The notes: generated from the sequence alone by a model not told the origin. Positions 25,641 through 34,633 are shown, counted from the stretch's first letter. The stretch: DNA of 64,000 nt from Campylobacterales bacterium (GCA_024280035.1 JAJRQV010000011.1:37636-101635); one strand, 5' to 3'. Numbers and translations are program-made.

Positions 25641-26539
25641 TGGTACATGAATCTTTAGCAGCAACTCAAGCAGTTGTAACTCTAGACGTTGGCCTTCCAG
25701 GTATCGTTTGGGGTTGGATTATTACAATGAACATGTGGGCAAAGAGCATCGGTACCGGTGTTATCTTTATGCTTTTTTATCTTCTTAAAAAGTACCCTAA
25801 TGAAGCTGGATATTTACGTTTTCCATTAACGGTTATTTCAATCGTTGCGATTCACGTATTTTTATTCTTTACCGTTATTGACTTACACCAGATGTTTAGA
25901 TTCTGGCATATCTTTGTATATGGGCACTTCACTTCTGCAATTGCAGTGGGGTCTTTCCTAGCAACAGGTTTTGTAGGTCTTATCTTTTTACTTGCATACG
26001 CTTCTTACATCAAGAAAGACAATGCACTTTTTGATAAAGTGTTAACTTGGACAGTACTTCTTGGTATTCCAGTTACGCTTTATACAGCAGCACTTATGGC
26101 GCAATCAACTGCACGTGAATTATGGCAAATGCCTACAGAAGCGGTACAGATGATTCTTGCAGCGACACTGTCGGGTTCTGCAACAGTTCTACTTGTTGGC
26201 GCAAAACTTCCGTATGAAGCAAAACGCGACATGGCAGTCGTTCTTGGTTTCTCTGCATTTATGGCATTCCTTATTTACATGAGTGAATACGTATTTGGAC
26301 CAATGAAAGCTGAAGAGGTTGCGGCTACTTTAGAGTTTATTAAAGGTCACGGTGAGTACACAACTATGTTCTGGATTGGGCAAGTATTTGCTTTCATCAT
26401 TCCAATGGTTCTTGTCACTCTAAGTGTACAAAACAAGTCAACTGGTTTACTAACGTTAGCATCTGTATCTGCATTAGCAGGTCTTTGGGTGACTAAACAT
26501 GTATGGCTAGTTATTCCACAATTATTAAGTATGAGCTAA
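25640..26539 (+). CDS. NrfD/PsrC-like membrane anchor subunit
   Basis: A 299-residue polytopic protein with about eight hydrophobic helices (for example VWGWIITMNMWAKSIGTG, IFVYGHFTSAIAVGSFLATG). NrfD/PsrC subunits exchange electrons between the FeS subunit and the quinone pool. It overlaps the FeS gene by one base and precedes the catalytic gene by 9 bp with GGAGG in between. This supports a three-subunit membrane complex. Confidence 0.88.
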   Translation: MVHESLAATQAVVTLDVGLPGIVWGWIITMNMWAKSIGTGVIFMLFYLLKKYPNEAGYLRFPLTVISIVAIHVFLFFTVIDLHQMFRFWHIFVYGHFTSAIAVGSFLATGFVGLIFLLAYASYIKKDNALFDKVLTWTVLLGIPVTLYTAALMAQSTARELWQMPTEAVQMILAATLSGSATVLLVGAKLPYEAKRDMAVVLGFSAFMAFLIYMSEYVFGPMKAEEVAATLEFIKGHGEYTTMFWIGQVFAFIIPMVLVTLSVQNKSTGLLTLASVSALAGLWVTKHVWLVIPQLLSMS

Positions 26540-26548
26540 GGAGGCCGA

Positions 26549-29500
26549 ATGTTTTTAGAAAATAGAAGAACATTTCTTAAGGGCGCTGCATTTACTGTTG
26601 CAGGCGCTGCTATCGCTAAGAATGTAATGAGTACAGATGTTATGGCTGAGTCTCTTAACGAGTCTAAGTTTACTAACACTCCTGATTCATTAGCATTTTA
26701 CCCACCACTAGACCAATGGGAAGACTTTAAAGAGCTTTCTGGTGATGACTGGAAACGTGGTGGTATTGAACGTAAAGGTGTGCAATCTGATGAAAATCCG
26801 GATGGAATTTATGTAAATGATTTTACAATCGTTCCAACGGCATGTTCTAATTGTGAGGCTTCTTGTGGTCTTACCGCATGGATTGATAAAAAAACTTTTA
26901 CAGTTAAAAAGTATATGGGTAATCCATTACATCCAGGTTCTCGTGGGCGTAACTGTGCAAAAGGTTATGCCGCTCAGTCTCAAATGTACGATCCAGATCG
27001 TTTAGCATTCCCAATTATGAGAGCACCAGGTTCTAAACGTGGTGAAGGTAAATGGGTTCGTGTTACTTGGGACGATGCTATGACAGCTATTGGTAAGAAG
27101 ATGGGTGACTCTCTTCGTAAGGGTGATGAGCTTTCTAAAAAATCTGTAATGTTCCATGTTGGTCGTCCAAATGAGAATGGATTTACAGGTAAAGTTTGGC
27201 AAACACTTGGTCAAGACTGTTTCAACTCACACACAAATATCTGTTCATCAGGTGGTCGTACTCCGACTATTCAATGGGCAAATGATGACCGTACTTCTCC
27301 GGATTGGGCTAATGCGAAACTTGTTTTCCTTAACTCTTCTCATGCGGCAGATGCAGGTCACTACTTCCAACAAGCAGCAGGTCACATTGCTGATGCACGT
27401 AAAAAAGGTGCAAAACTTGTTGTTATGGATCCACGTCTTTCTAACTCGGCTGGTATTGCAGACCTTTGGATTGCACCATGGCCAGGTACAGAAGCAACAA
27501 TTTATCTTTACCTTGTTCAACGTATGTTGGCTGAAGGTCAAGTAAATACTGCTTTTGTTAAGAAATGGTTTAACTGGGAAGTTATGATGGATAACTCTAA
27601 ATACCTTGATTTCATGGTAGAAAAGGGTTATATCGCGGCTAAACCAACAGGTAATACTTTTGAAGATTACATGGAGATGTTAAAAGAACTTTATACTCCA
27701 TTTACACTTGAGTATGCAGTTAAAGAGTCTCATGTTCCTGCTTATAAATTAGAGCAGTTATATGATATGTTCCTTTGGGCTGGTGAGTCTATCTCTTCTT
27801 ACTTCTGGAGAGCTGCTGCTGCGGGTAACCGTGGTGGTTGGGTATCTGGACGTACAGGTTACTTAGCACTAGGTTTACGTGGTGCTATCGGTCCTAAAGG
27901 TGGAACTTTCTTCCACCACTGGCATGTTATTTCTGTTGCGGGTAAGGGTGGTTCTGCTACGATTGGTCAAGGTTCACGTGGTAAAGACGTTCCTAAGATT
28001 TCTTCATGGAATGAGCTTTCTTGGCCACCTGAATGGCCATTATCAACGTATGAAATGTCATTCTTATTACCTCACTTATTAACCGATACTGAGTGGCAAC
28101 AAAAATGGATTAAAAAAGGACTTAATGTTCCTACTAAACTTGATGTTTGGATTCCACGTATGTACAATCCAGTATGGATTAACCCAGATGGTTTCCGTTG
28201 GTTAGAAGTACTTAAAGATGAGTCTAAAATGGGCTTAACCTTTAATCTTTCTCCTACATGGTCTGAAACGAATTGGTTCGTAGATTATGTTCTTCCAGTA
28301 GGTCTTGCTGGTGAGCGTCATGATCAGCATTCAGAAGCTACTATGCCAGCACGTTGGACGTCTTTCCGTCAACCTGTTATGCGTGTTGCTCTTGAAAAAG
28401 CTGGATGGAAACCTAATAATCCTAACCGTGCTACACTTGAGGCTCACATTAAAGCGGGTCTTGGTGAAGTTTGGGAAGAGAATGAGTTCTGGTTCGATAT
28501 GTGTGTTAACTACATTGATCCAAAAAGTGATATCTTCCTTGATGCTGCTAAGACTAAGACAATTAAGTCTATGTGGGAATCTAAGCGTACACCAGGTAAA
28601 CCAGTAACAATTGCTGAGTGGTATGATGCTGCATTTGGTGATAACTTACCAAATCTTCATAAAACTGCTACAGAAGATCCTAAGTACAAAGATTCTGAAT
28701 TCCCAGTTTATGAGTATATGAGAGATCACGGGGCATGGTTAGAAGAAAATCATATCTACTCTCCACAAGAGCGTGTTATTAAAGAAGATGCTGAGAATTA
28801 TATTGCTCACGGGCATAAGTATAAAAAAGAGCATGTTGAAATTGACAAACGTACGGGTGTTATGACAGCTAAAGCTCATGGTGATGCATGGAAATATCCT
28901 GATGGTAGAAAACCAATTGGTATTGAAACTGATGGTGTTAAAATGGAAGGTATGGCTACGCTTGATAAGAAACTTGATTTCTTCTCTGAGTGGTTTGCTT
29001 CTGATGAGTGGAAATGGCCAGAATATGCTATTCCTTTTTATCCTCGTAATGAGAAAGAAAAAGCTGAGATGACACATATCGTTTCTCATGTTAACCACAT
29101 GTATATGAAAGAGGAAAACTCTTATGCACTTAACACAGTGTTCCGTTTACCTTACAATATTCATACACGTTCGGCTAACTCTAAGCATTTAATGGAAATT
29201 TCTCAGAATCATGATCCAATTTGGATTTCTGTAGAAGATGCTAAGCGTCAAGGTTTCAAACGTGGGGATGCTATCCGTGTTGAAATCGTAGATACAGTAT
29301 CTGGTTTAAGTTCAGGTTATTTTGTAGCTATGGCTGTACCAACTGAGGGTGTCCTTCCAGGTACTCTTGCATGTTCACATCACGGTGGACGTTGGAAACT
29401 TGTTAACTCTGTAACTATTCCTAATGGTGTTACTGATGGTAAAGTTGACCGTTCTGGTATTGAGAAAAACATGAATGATCCTAAATTCATGGCTGAGTCG

Positions 29501-29986
29501 CCTAAGGATGTTGGTCAAGATGGTGCACAGATTAAGATTGAGAACTATAATGGTACTGCAGGTCTTAACTCATACGGTGTACCAACTGCTGAGATGCAAA
29601 TGGATGGTAAAGAGGGTAAACTTACGTATACTCAAGGTATTGTTCCATTCAAAACTGAGCGTTTTGCTGAACAAAACAAAGATTCTGATAATATCTGGTG
29701 GGATGGTCTTTCAGGTTCTTGGCAAAATGCTGTGGCTCCAGCACATCCAGATCCAATTTCTGGTATGCACTGTTGGCACCAAAAAGTTATTCTTACTAAA
29801 GCAGAAGCTGGTGATAAAATCGGTGATATCTCTGTTAATTATGAAAATAACTTTAATACGTACAAAGCATGGAGAGATGAGCTTACTCGTCCTCTTAATG
29901 AGACCAATAAATGGCGTCGTCCACAATGGATTAAACGTCCATGGGTGCCTCTTACTGAGAAAGCTTACGCAGTTAGAATTAAATAA
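26549..29986 (+). CDS. Large molybdopterin oxidoreductase catalytic subunit (1145 aa)
   Basis: A DMSO-reductase-family enzyme with a twin-arginine signal (ENRRTFLKGAAF, residues 4-15). [4Fe-4S] ligands are C99, C102, C106 and C136 (CSNCEASC...GRNCAKG). Pterin-binding segments include VVMDPRLSNSAGIADLWI and SPTWSETNWFVDYVLPVG. A Cys in TNICSSGGRTPT (about 232) sits where the Mo ligand is expected. At 1145 residues it is much longer than PsrA/PhsA (about 760) and longer than most TtrA or SoeA. An inorganic sulfur compound is a reasonable guess for substrate but is not shown. Confidence 0.88.
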   Translation: MFLENRRTFLKGAAFTVAGAAIAKNVMSTDVMAESLNESKFTNTPDSLAFYPPLDQWEDFKELSGDDWKRGGIERKGVQSDENPDGIYVNDFTIVPTACSNCEASCGLTAWIDKKTFTVKKYMGNPLHPGSRGRNCAKGYAAQSQMYDPDRLAFPIMRAPGSKRGEGKWVRVTWDDAMTAIGKKMGDSLRKGDELSKKSVMFHVGRPNENGFTGKVWQTLGQDCFNSHTNICSSGGRTPTIQWANDDRTSPDWANAKLVFLNSSHAADAGHYFQQAAGHIADARKKGAKLVVMDPRLSNSAGIADLWIAPWPGTEATIYLYLVQRMLAEGQVNTAFVKKWFNWEVMMDNSKYLDFMVEKGYIAAKPTGNTFEDYMEMLKELYTPFTLEYAVKESHVPAYKLEQLYDMFLWAGESISSYFWRAAAAGNRGGWVSGRTGYLALGLRGAIGPKGGTFFHHWHVISVAGKGGSATIGQGSRGKDVPKISSWNELSWPPEWPLSTYEMSFLLPHLLTDTEWQQKWIKKGLNVPTKLDVWIPRMYNPVWINPDGFRWLEVLKDESKMGLTFNLSPTWSETNWFVDYVLPVGLAGERHDQHSEATMPARWTSFRQPVMRVALEKAGWKPNNPNRATLEAHIKAGLGEVWEENEFWFDMCVNYIDPKSDIFLDAAKTKTIKSMWESKRTPGKPVTIAEWYDAAFGDNLPNLHKTATEDPKYKDSEFPVYEYMRDHGAWLEENHIYSPQERVIKEDAENYIAHGHKYKKEHVEIDKRTGVMTAKAHGDAWKYPDGRKPIGIETDGVKMEGMATLDKKLDFFSEWFASDEWKWPEYAIPFYPRNEKEKAEMTHIVSHVNHMYMKEENSYALNTVFRLPYNIHTRSANSKHLMEISQNHDPIWISVEDAKRQGFKRGDAIRVEIVDTVSGLSSGYFVAMAVPTEGVLPGTLACSHHGGRWKLVNSVTIPNGVTDGKVDRSGIEKNMNDPKFMAESPKDVGQDGAQIKIENYNGTAGLNSYGVPTAEMQMDGKEGKLTYTQGIVPFKTERFAEQNKDSDNIWWDGLSGSWQNAVAPAHPDPISGMHCWHQKVILTKAEAGDKIGDISVNYENNFNTYKAWRDELTRPLNETNKWRRPQWIKRPWVPLTEKAYAVRIK

Positions 29987-30010
29987 TTCCTTAGGGAATT
30001 ATTTAGCCCC

Positions 30011-30030
30011 GAAAGAGGTTCTCCTCTTTC
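30011..30030 (+). terminator. Hairpin after the molybdoenzyme subunit genes
   Basis: GAAAGAGG and CCTCTTTC form a perfect 8-bp stem with a 4-nt loop 24 bp after the stop, followed by a T/C-rich stretch. It may attenuate transcription between the structural genes and the maturation genes downstream. Confidence 0.55.
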
Positions 30031-30151
30031 ACTCTTTATCTTTAGTTTCTTCATTTTTTTTCCTAACTAACTCCATATTAAGTTATTTTCACTATAATCG
30101 CAGATAATATAATTAGGGTAATTTTTTTAAATTATCAGAGGATGTCTATAC

Positions 30152-30769
30152 ATGGAACAAACACAAGCAAGAAGTAATATTTATGCACTTTTATCAAGAG
30201 TTTTAATGCAAGAACTTGATGATGAGATGTTAGAGATGATTTTGAAAGATGCGGCTATTCGTGAATTTTTCCCCAGTCTTAAAGATTGGGAAATTCTTGA
30301 AAACTCAGATAATAAAACATTATTAGAGCAACATATTAATGTTGACTTTGCAAATATCTCTCTTTTACACCTCGTACCTTACGAAACATTTTATACAAGA
30401 GAAGATCAGAAGATTGAGACAGGTGGGGCTAATCCTGTAACAGATATTTATAATGAGTATGATTATATTGTTGATTATGCAAAAGCACGTGTAGTTTCTT
30501 CAGATCATATTGGTATTGAATTAGAATTTATGCATTACTTAATTGAGATGGAACTTCGTGCAGCAGAAGCCAATGATGAAGATGCCGTTAAACATATGCA
30601 GTTTGCACAAAAAACATTTTTAAATAAACATCTTTTAAAATGGGCACCAATGTACTTAATTAATGTTAAGTATGAGTCTCGTACACCTATTTATTATGAT
30701 GCGGCAGAGATGTGTTTAGAGTTTATTTTAGCAGATAATGAGTATCTTAGTAATGGAAAAGCTGCTTAA
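30152..30769 (+). CDS. TorD/DmsD-family molybdoenzyme chaperone
   Basis: A 205-residue all-helical protein starting EQTQARSNIYALLSRVLMQELD. It contains LVPYETFYTRED and SSDHIGIELEFMHYLIEME, the E.xF and DHxxxELEFM patterns of TorD/NarJ chaperones. These bind the TAT signal of the apo-enzyme until molybdopterin is inserted. Its position directly after a TAT-bearing 1145-aa subunit makes that subunit the likely client. The Shine-Dalgarno is AGAGGA. Confidence 0.88.
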   Translation: MEQTQARSNIYALLSRVLMQELDDEMLEMILKDAAIREFFPSLKDWEILENSDNKTLLEQHINVDFANISLLHLVPYETFYTREDQKIETGGANPVTDIYNEYDYIVDYAKARVVSSDHIGIELEFMHYLIEMELRAAEANDEDAVKHMQFAQKTFLNKHLLKWAPMYLINVKYESRTPIYYDAAEMCLEFILADNEYLSNGKAA

Positions 30770-30782
30770 GTAGCACTCTAAT

Positions 30783-31874
30783 ATGGCTGGATTACGACTC
30801 GATTCTAGCAAGTGTGTTCGTGCACTTGCAAAATTTTCTGAATGTAATAAGTGTGAAGTGATTTGCCCTGTTGAAATTATTTCAATGGATAATAACCTTC
30901 CTTCTTTTAATATGAGTCAGTGCGTGGGCTGTGGTGGTTGTGTCTCGGTTTGTCCAACAGAGGCGTTTTCCTTAGATGATTTTAATCAAACAAATTTCTT
31001 TTTTGACTTTGTTTCAAGTTCTGAAACCTTACTCTCATGTAAGAAGAATGTTCCTTGTATTGCGGCTTTGTCTGTAGAACATCTTACGTCTTTGGCAATT
31101 TTAAAAGAAGAAGTGATTTGTGACATTGGGCATTGTCAGACTTGTGAAATAGCCTCAACACTTAAGCCTCAAATCGATGCTAATATTGAAGAAGTTAACT
31201 TTATTTTAGAAGCGATTGAGTCAAACAAAGAGATCAAAGCAGAAGAAATTTCTTTTGTTTGTACTGAAACAGAAGTTAATAATGACAGACGAGGTTTCTT
31301 TAAAAATTTAAGTGTTGAAAATGTTGCCAAAGCCAAGGGTAACTTTGAACGTCAGGTAGAAGTGGAAGCTGATGAAGAACTTCGTCATGAAATTCTAAGT
31401 GAAGATATTTCACGATTAAAAGAGAAGGGTATACCTGACAAGCGTAAGATTTTATTTACTGCTTTAAAACGTACACCTAAGCCCTCTGTGTTTCATGTGA
31501 TTGATGCCAATGAATTAACATTTACAAGTATGAAAAAGATTGATGAAGAGAGCTGTACAGCCTGCCAGATGTGTTACCGTATCTGTCCAACAGCCGCTTT
31601 GACTTCAGATAAAAGAAATTCGAAGATAGACTTTGACCCTTTTTTATGTGTGAAGTGTCATCTTTGTCATGATGTATGTGAGCCAGACTCCATTACTTTG
31701 GGAGAAACCTTTGATATGAAGCAGTTTTTTGAGCCTGAAGTAAAACAGTTGATTAAATATACAATTAGACGGTGTCATGAATGTGATACCCATTTTACCT
31801 ACAGAGGTGGTGAAGTAATATGCCAGCGTTGTAAATTAGAAGAAGAGGAGGCAAAAGAGTTATGGGGAATTTAA
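30783..31874 (+). CDS. Cytoplasmic multi-cluster 4Fe-4S ferredoxin-like protein
   Basis: A 363-residue protein with an N-terminal cluster pair (CNKCEVICPVEI, CVGCGGCVSVCP), a long middle region with further Cys (CDIGHCQTCEIA), and a second pair (CTACQMCYRICP, CVKCHLCHDVCE). It ends in a zinc-ribbon-like unit, RRCHECDTHFTYRGGEVICQRC. No signal peptide is present. Similar ferredoxins accompany TorD-type chaperones in epsilonproteobacterial molybdoenzyme clusters, where they may help assemble the enzyme or supply electrons. It overlaps the next gene by 13 bp. Confidence 0.8.
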   Translation: MAGLRLDSSKCVRALAKFSECNKCEVICPVEIISMDNNLPSFNMSQCVGCGGCVSVCPTEAFSLDDFNQTNFFFDFVSSSETLLSCKKNVPCIAALSVEHLTSLAILKEEVICDIGHCQTCEIASTLKPQIDANIEEVNFILEAIESNKEIKAEEISFVCTETEVNNDRRGFFKNLSVENVAKAKGNFERQVEVEADEELRHEILSEDISRLKEKGIPDKRKILFTALKRTPKPSVFHVIDANELTFTSMKKIDEESCTACQMCYRICPTAALTSDKRNSKIDFDPFLCVKCHLCHDVCEPDSITLGETFDMKQFFEPEVKQLIKYTIRRCHECDTHFTYRGGEVICQRCKLEEEEAKELWGI

Positions 31875-32653
31875 GTGCACCAATGAATGATGATAATCTC
31901 ATTAACACAGAGTCCAAACTTTTTGGTTATTTAGCAGAATATGCTCAACAAAACCGATTTTCAGTAAGTTTAAACCGTTACTTTAAAGAGAGAGAAGTAA
32001 ATGGGATGTGTATTCCGATGAATATTCGCCCTGATGATATTTACTTTACCGTAGTTGGTTTAAAAGAGGCAAAACTTAATGGTGTTGCTTTATCATCTGA
32101 GTATGTTGTTGGTGTTGTTGAGCAACTTGATTACCAAAGTGATGAAGTCAAAGCCTGTGGTTTTTGTGATACTATTATTGTTAAAGACAAAGAACTTTAT
32201 GGTGAAGTGACAACAGGTAAGGCGATATCTCAAGTCTTAAAAGAGCAGGGTGTTAAAAAACTTGCCCTTCTTGGTTCAGGTAAATTAGCTAAATCTATTG
32301 TACTACATCTAAAAGATTCAGGCATTAAAGAACTTGTTTTAATGAATGATAGAATTGAATCATGTATGAGCCTAATGCAAGACTTTACAAGTGACTTAGA
32401 AGGTATTAGTGTTGATATTGATAGAGCCGAAAATGAGGTTGAAATTAATCTTAGCTCTTTTGATGGATTTATCTCTGCCATACCTACTGATGTTAAGTTG
32501 GCTAAGGTAAATAAAGATACAGTTTTAATAGATATGAAGAGTGATAGCATACTTGCAGATTATGCAAAAATGTTTGATGCAAATTTTATTAATAATGAGA
32601 AGTACGCTAAGGTACTAGCTCAAACAAATTACAATATATGGATGGATAAGTAG
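31862..32653 (+). CDS. Degenerate shikimate-dehydrogenase-like (AroE-fold) protein
   Basis: A 263-residue protein with an AroE-like layout: an N-terminal IPMNIRPDDIYFTVVGLKEAKL region, KACGFCDTIIVKDKELYGE in place of the AGAVNTV..G..GYNTDG segment, and a Rossmann loop LALLGSGKLAKSIVLHL (about 134-150). The catalytic motifs are altered. NVTxPxK is replaced by VALSSEY (about 75-81), and NTDxxG by EVTTGK (about 115-120). It is therefore unlikely to be a shikimate dehydrogenase. It sits between the ferredoxin and an unknown gene in a molybdoenzyme operon. Confidence 0.7.
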   Translation: MGNLSAPMNDDNLINTESKLFGYLAEYAQQNRFSVSLNRYFKEREVNGMCIPMNIRPDDIYFTVVGLKEAKLNGVALSSEYVVGVVEQLDYQSDEVKACGFCDTIIVKDKELYGEVTTGKAISQVLKEQGVKKLALLGSGKLAKSIVLHLKDSGIKELVLMNDRIESCMSLMQDFTSDLEGISVDIDRAENEVEINLSSFDGFISAIPTDVKLAKVNKDTVLIDMKSDSILADYAKMFDANFINNEKYAKVLAQTNYNIWMDK

Positions 32654-33148
32654 ATGAATAATAATCTTGATGATTTAAAAGCTGAGTTTGATAAGTTTGT
32701 ACGTGAATCGTGTATAACCGAAGAAGAGAAACAAGTTAAAGCAGATGAGGAAGAGGATGAAGATAATCCTGCCTTTGTTGAAGAACTTGCAGATAAACTT
32801 CTGGGACCTGCTCATGCGGGTGTCTATCTCTCTCGTTTAGACATTAAACGTGTAGCTGAAGGGATTGATGAGTCTTTACCGATTAAAGAGCGTACCCGTA
32901 TGATTAAAGCCCTTATGCGTCATACAACAACAAAAGAGTACTTACGCAGTGCCTTTGGTGAGTTTAATAAACACATTAATGGTCGTTTAGCAATTTATCA
33001 AGAACTGAGTGAAGGTTTTCCTGCATCAAAATATATTTTTGATGAGTATATACAAAAAGCTGAAAAAACAAAAAGAATGTTTGATCGTATGATTGAAGAT
33101 TTTGAAGAGTTTGACATGAGCGAAGATGCGGAGCCTGTACTTTTTTAA
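32654..33148 (+). CDS. Uncharacterised protein of the molybdoenzyme operon
   Basis: A 164-residue, highly charged, mostly helical protein with an acidic linker (KADEEEDEDNP) after about residue 28. The C-terminal helical domain includes RVAEGIDESLPIKERTRMIK and EYLRSAFGEFNKHINGRL. The start codon follows the previous stop within 1 bp, so it belongs to the operon. No known motif is recognised. A maturation or assembly role is suggested only by position. Confidence 0.7.
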   Translation: MNNNLDDLKAEFDKFVRESCITEEEKQVKADEEEDEDNPAFVEELADKLLGPAHAGVYLSRLDIKRVAEGIDESLPIKERTRMIKALMRHTTTKEYLRSAFGEFNKHINGRLAIYQELSEGFPASKYIFDEYIQKAEKTKRMFDRMIEDFEEFDMSEDAEPVLF

Positions 33149-33267
33149 AATGTTATCAAACTGTAACAAAACTGTAATCAAAGTTTTTGTTTATGCAAAG
33201 TTAAGACGCTAAGCCTTATAATGAATAAAGAGGATAACTATCCTCATAAACTTTTCAAGGATTAAAT

Positions 33268-33495
33268 ATGGCAAAAGCATTAAAGAAAAAAGCAGTTAAA
33301 AAAATTGTTAAAAAAGCAGCAAAAAAATCGACAACAAAAAAAGCGATTAAAAAAGCAATCAAAAAGATTTTAAAGAAAAAAGTTTCTAAAAAGTCTGTGG
33401 CTAAAAAAAGAGCTAAAAAAGTTATTAAAAAAGCAGCAGCACCAAAGAAAACTGTAAAGAAAAAGAGCGTTAAAAAAGTTGCTAAAAAGAAGTAA
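33268..33495 (+). CDS. Lysine-rich histone H1-like protein
   Basis: A 75-residue protein made almost entirely of Lys, Ala, Val, Ile, Ser and Thr in KKAxKK-type repeats (for example AVKKIVKKAAKKSTTKKAIK). This matches the bacterial H1-like/AlgP-tail type of DNA-binding protein. The Shine-Dalgarno AAGGAT has good spacing, and a strong terminator follows the stop, so it is its own transcript. It probably coats or bends DNA non-specifically. Low complexity makes a family call uncertain. Confidence 0.75.
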   Translation: MAKALKKKAVKKIVKKAAKKSTTKKAIKKAIKKILKKKVSKKSVAKKRAKKVIKKAAAPKKTVKKKSVKKVAKKK

Positions 33496-33501
33496 CTCTT
33501 A

Positions 33502-33537
33502 AATAGACTGCCGTATGGGGTAGTCTATTTTTTTTTA
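33502..33537 (+). terminator. Rho-independent terminator after the H1-like gene
   Basis: AATAGACTGCC pairs with GGGGTAGTCTATT and is followed by a run of T. Its distal end overlaps the 3' end of the convergent small membrane gene at 33525-33620. Confidence 0.85.
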
Positions 33538-33620
33538 GGCATTTTTAAAATTATAAAAAATACTACAGCAATAACAACAAGTATTAGAACTTTTACACCG
33601 TCATCAGGGATTTCTTCCAT
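33525..33620 (-). CDS. 31-residue single-pass membrane miniprotein
   Basis: ATG at 33620, preceded by AGGAGAGG, gives MEEIPDDGVKVLILVVIAVV, followed by FFIILKMPKKK and a TAG stop. The acidic N-terminus, about 20 hydrophobic residues and Lys-rich C-terminus are typical of a small inner-membrane protein. It starts immediately after the stop of the preceding gene (TAA-ATG), so it is translationally coupled to it. Function unknown. Confidence 0.7.
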   Translation of the reverse strand: MEEIPDDGVKVLILVVIAVVFFIILKMPKKK

Positions 33621-33950
33621 TTAAACCTCTCCTAAAATATCTATAATTGTCATGATAAAAATAAGTACAGCAATAGCAGCTGCGGTTAATTCTACCCGTC
33701 TCATCACGGTATAACATTTATCGAGTACGGCATCATTAAGTGAGACAAACTCTTTTTTACGTATATATTTCATAGCATTTTTGAAACTATCGTCTCCAAA
33801 ATGAATCTGCCACTTAGGCTGACCCATTCTTGTCCATAACTCATTATGTTGTGACTTAAGCCGTGCAATAAAAGCATTGGTTTGATAAAGGTGTACTGCC
33901 ATTAAGAACAGAAAAAAGATGGCAAAAAATAAAAATAAAATGTTTTCCAT
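33621..33950 (-). CDS. Small two-helix membrane protein (UspB-like architecture)
   Basis: A 109-residue protein with an N-terminal membrane helix (ILFLFFAIFFLFLMAVHLY), a cytoplasmic middle (RLKSQHNELWTRMGQPKW, AMKYIRKKEFVSLNDAVLDKC) and a C-terminal helix (AAAIAVLIFIMTIIDIL). The layout resembles UspB and similar small 2-TM proteins, but homology is not established. It is followed without a gap by the 31-residue membrane miniprotein. Confidence 0.7.
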   Translation of the reverse strand: MENILFLFFAIFFLFLMAVHLYQTNAFIARLKSQHNELWTRMGQPKWQIHFGDDSFKNAMKYIRKKEFVSLNDAVLDKCYTVMRRVELTAAAIAVLIFIMTIIDILGEV

Positions 33951-34102
33951 GGGGGGTATTATAATGAAAATAGTTTAAAGTAAGGAGTAATACTAAAGTA
34001 ATCAAACTTTGTATTTATCTAAAATTTGTTATCACATTACTAACATTAAACAAAATGTAATATTTTTTTACTATACTTCCCTTATAATTAAAAAGGATTC
34101 AC

Positions 34103-34549
34103 ATGTCATTATCTCCATCAACAATTGAAATCGTAAAAGCTACAGCTCCAGCAGTAGCAATGAACGCAGAAAAAATCACTATTCGTATGTATGAAATTTT
34201 ATTTGCAGACTTTCCAGAAACTAAAGAACTTTTTAAAGATGCAGAGCCTGACCAGCATAAAAAACTAGCAATAGCAGTAGGTGCTTATGCTGCAAATATT
34301 GATAACTTAGAAGTTCTAGGTAAGGCTGTTGAAAAAATGGCAACAACACATGTTCGTACAAAGGTAAAACCTGAACATTACCCAATGGTAGGTGTTTCTA
34401 TCTTAGGCGCGATTAAAGATGTTCTTGGTGATGCAGCAAGTGAAGAAGTTTTAACAGCATGGAAAGAAGCATTTTTCTTTTTAGCTGATATCTTAATTGC
34501 TCGTGAACAAGAACTGTATGCAGAAGCAGATACTACAGCTAAGGCTTAA
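34103..34549 (+). CDS. Single-domain globin (Cgb/Vgb type)
   Basis: A 148-residue hemoglobin. The proximal (F8) His is about residue 83 in MATTHVRTKVKPEHYPMVG, B10 Tyr is about 30 in RMYEILFADFPETKELF, and a distal-pocket Gln is near 51. The pattern KPEHYPMVG is typical of bacterial single-domain globins such as Campylobacter Cgb, which oxidise NO to nitrate, or Vitreoscilla Hb. No reductase domain is attached. No NssR-type TTAAC-N4-GTTAA site was seen upstream. Confidence 0.9.
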   Translation: MSLSPSTIEIVKATAPAVAMNAEKITIRMYEILFADFPETKELFKDAEPDQHKKLAIAVGAYAANIDNLEVLGKAVEKMATTHVRTKVKPEHYPMVGVSILGAIKDVLGDAASEEVLTAWKEAFFFLADILIAREQELYAEADTTAKA

Positions 34550-34633
34550 TCTTAATCTCTTTTTTGTGTAGCTTTTAGGCTACACATCTTTCAAAATATG
34601 CTACTATTCTTCACTTAGAATTAGGAAGCCCTT

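Noticed and set aside
29475..30107. 210-residue plus-strand frame overlapping the molybdoenzyme 3' end
   Set aside because: It is a shadow frame of the catalytic subunit with biased, Leu/Val-rich composition and no ribosome binding site.
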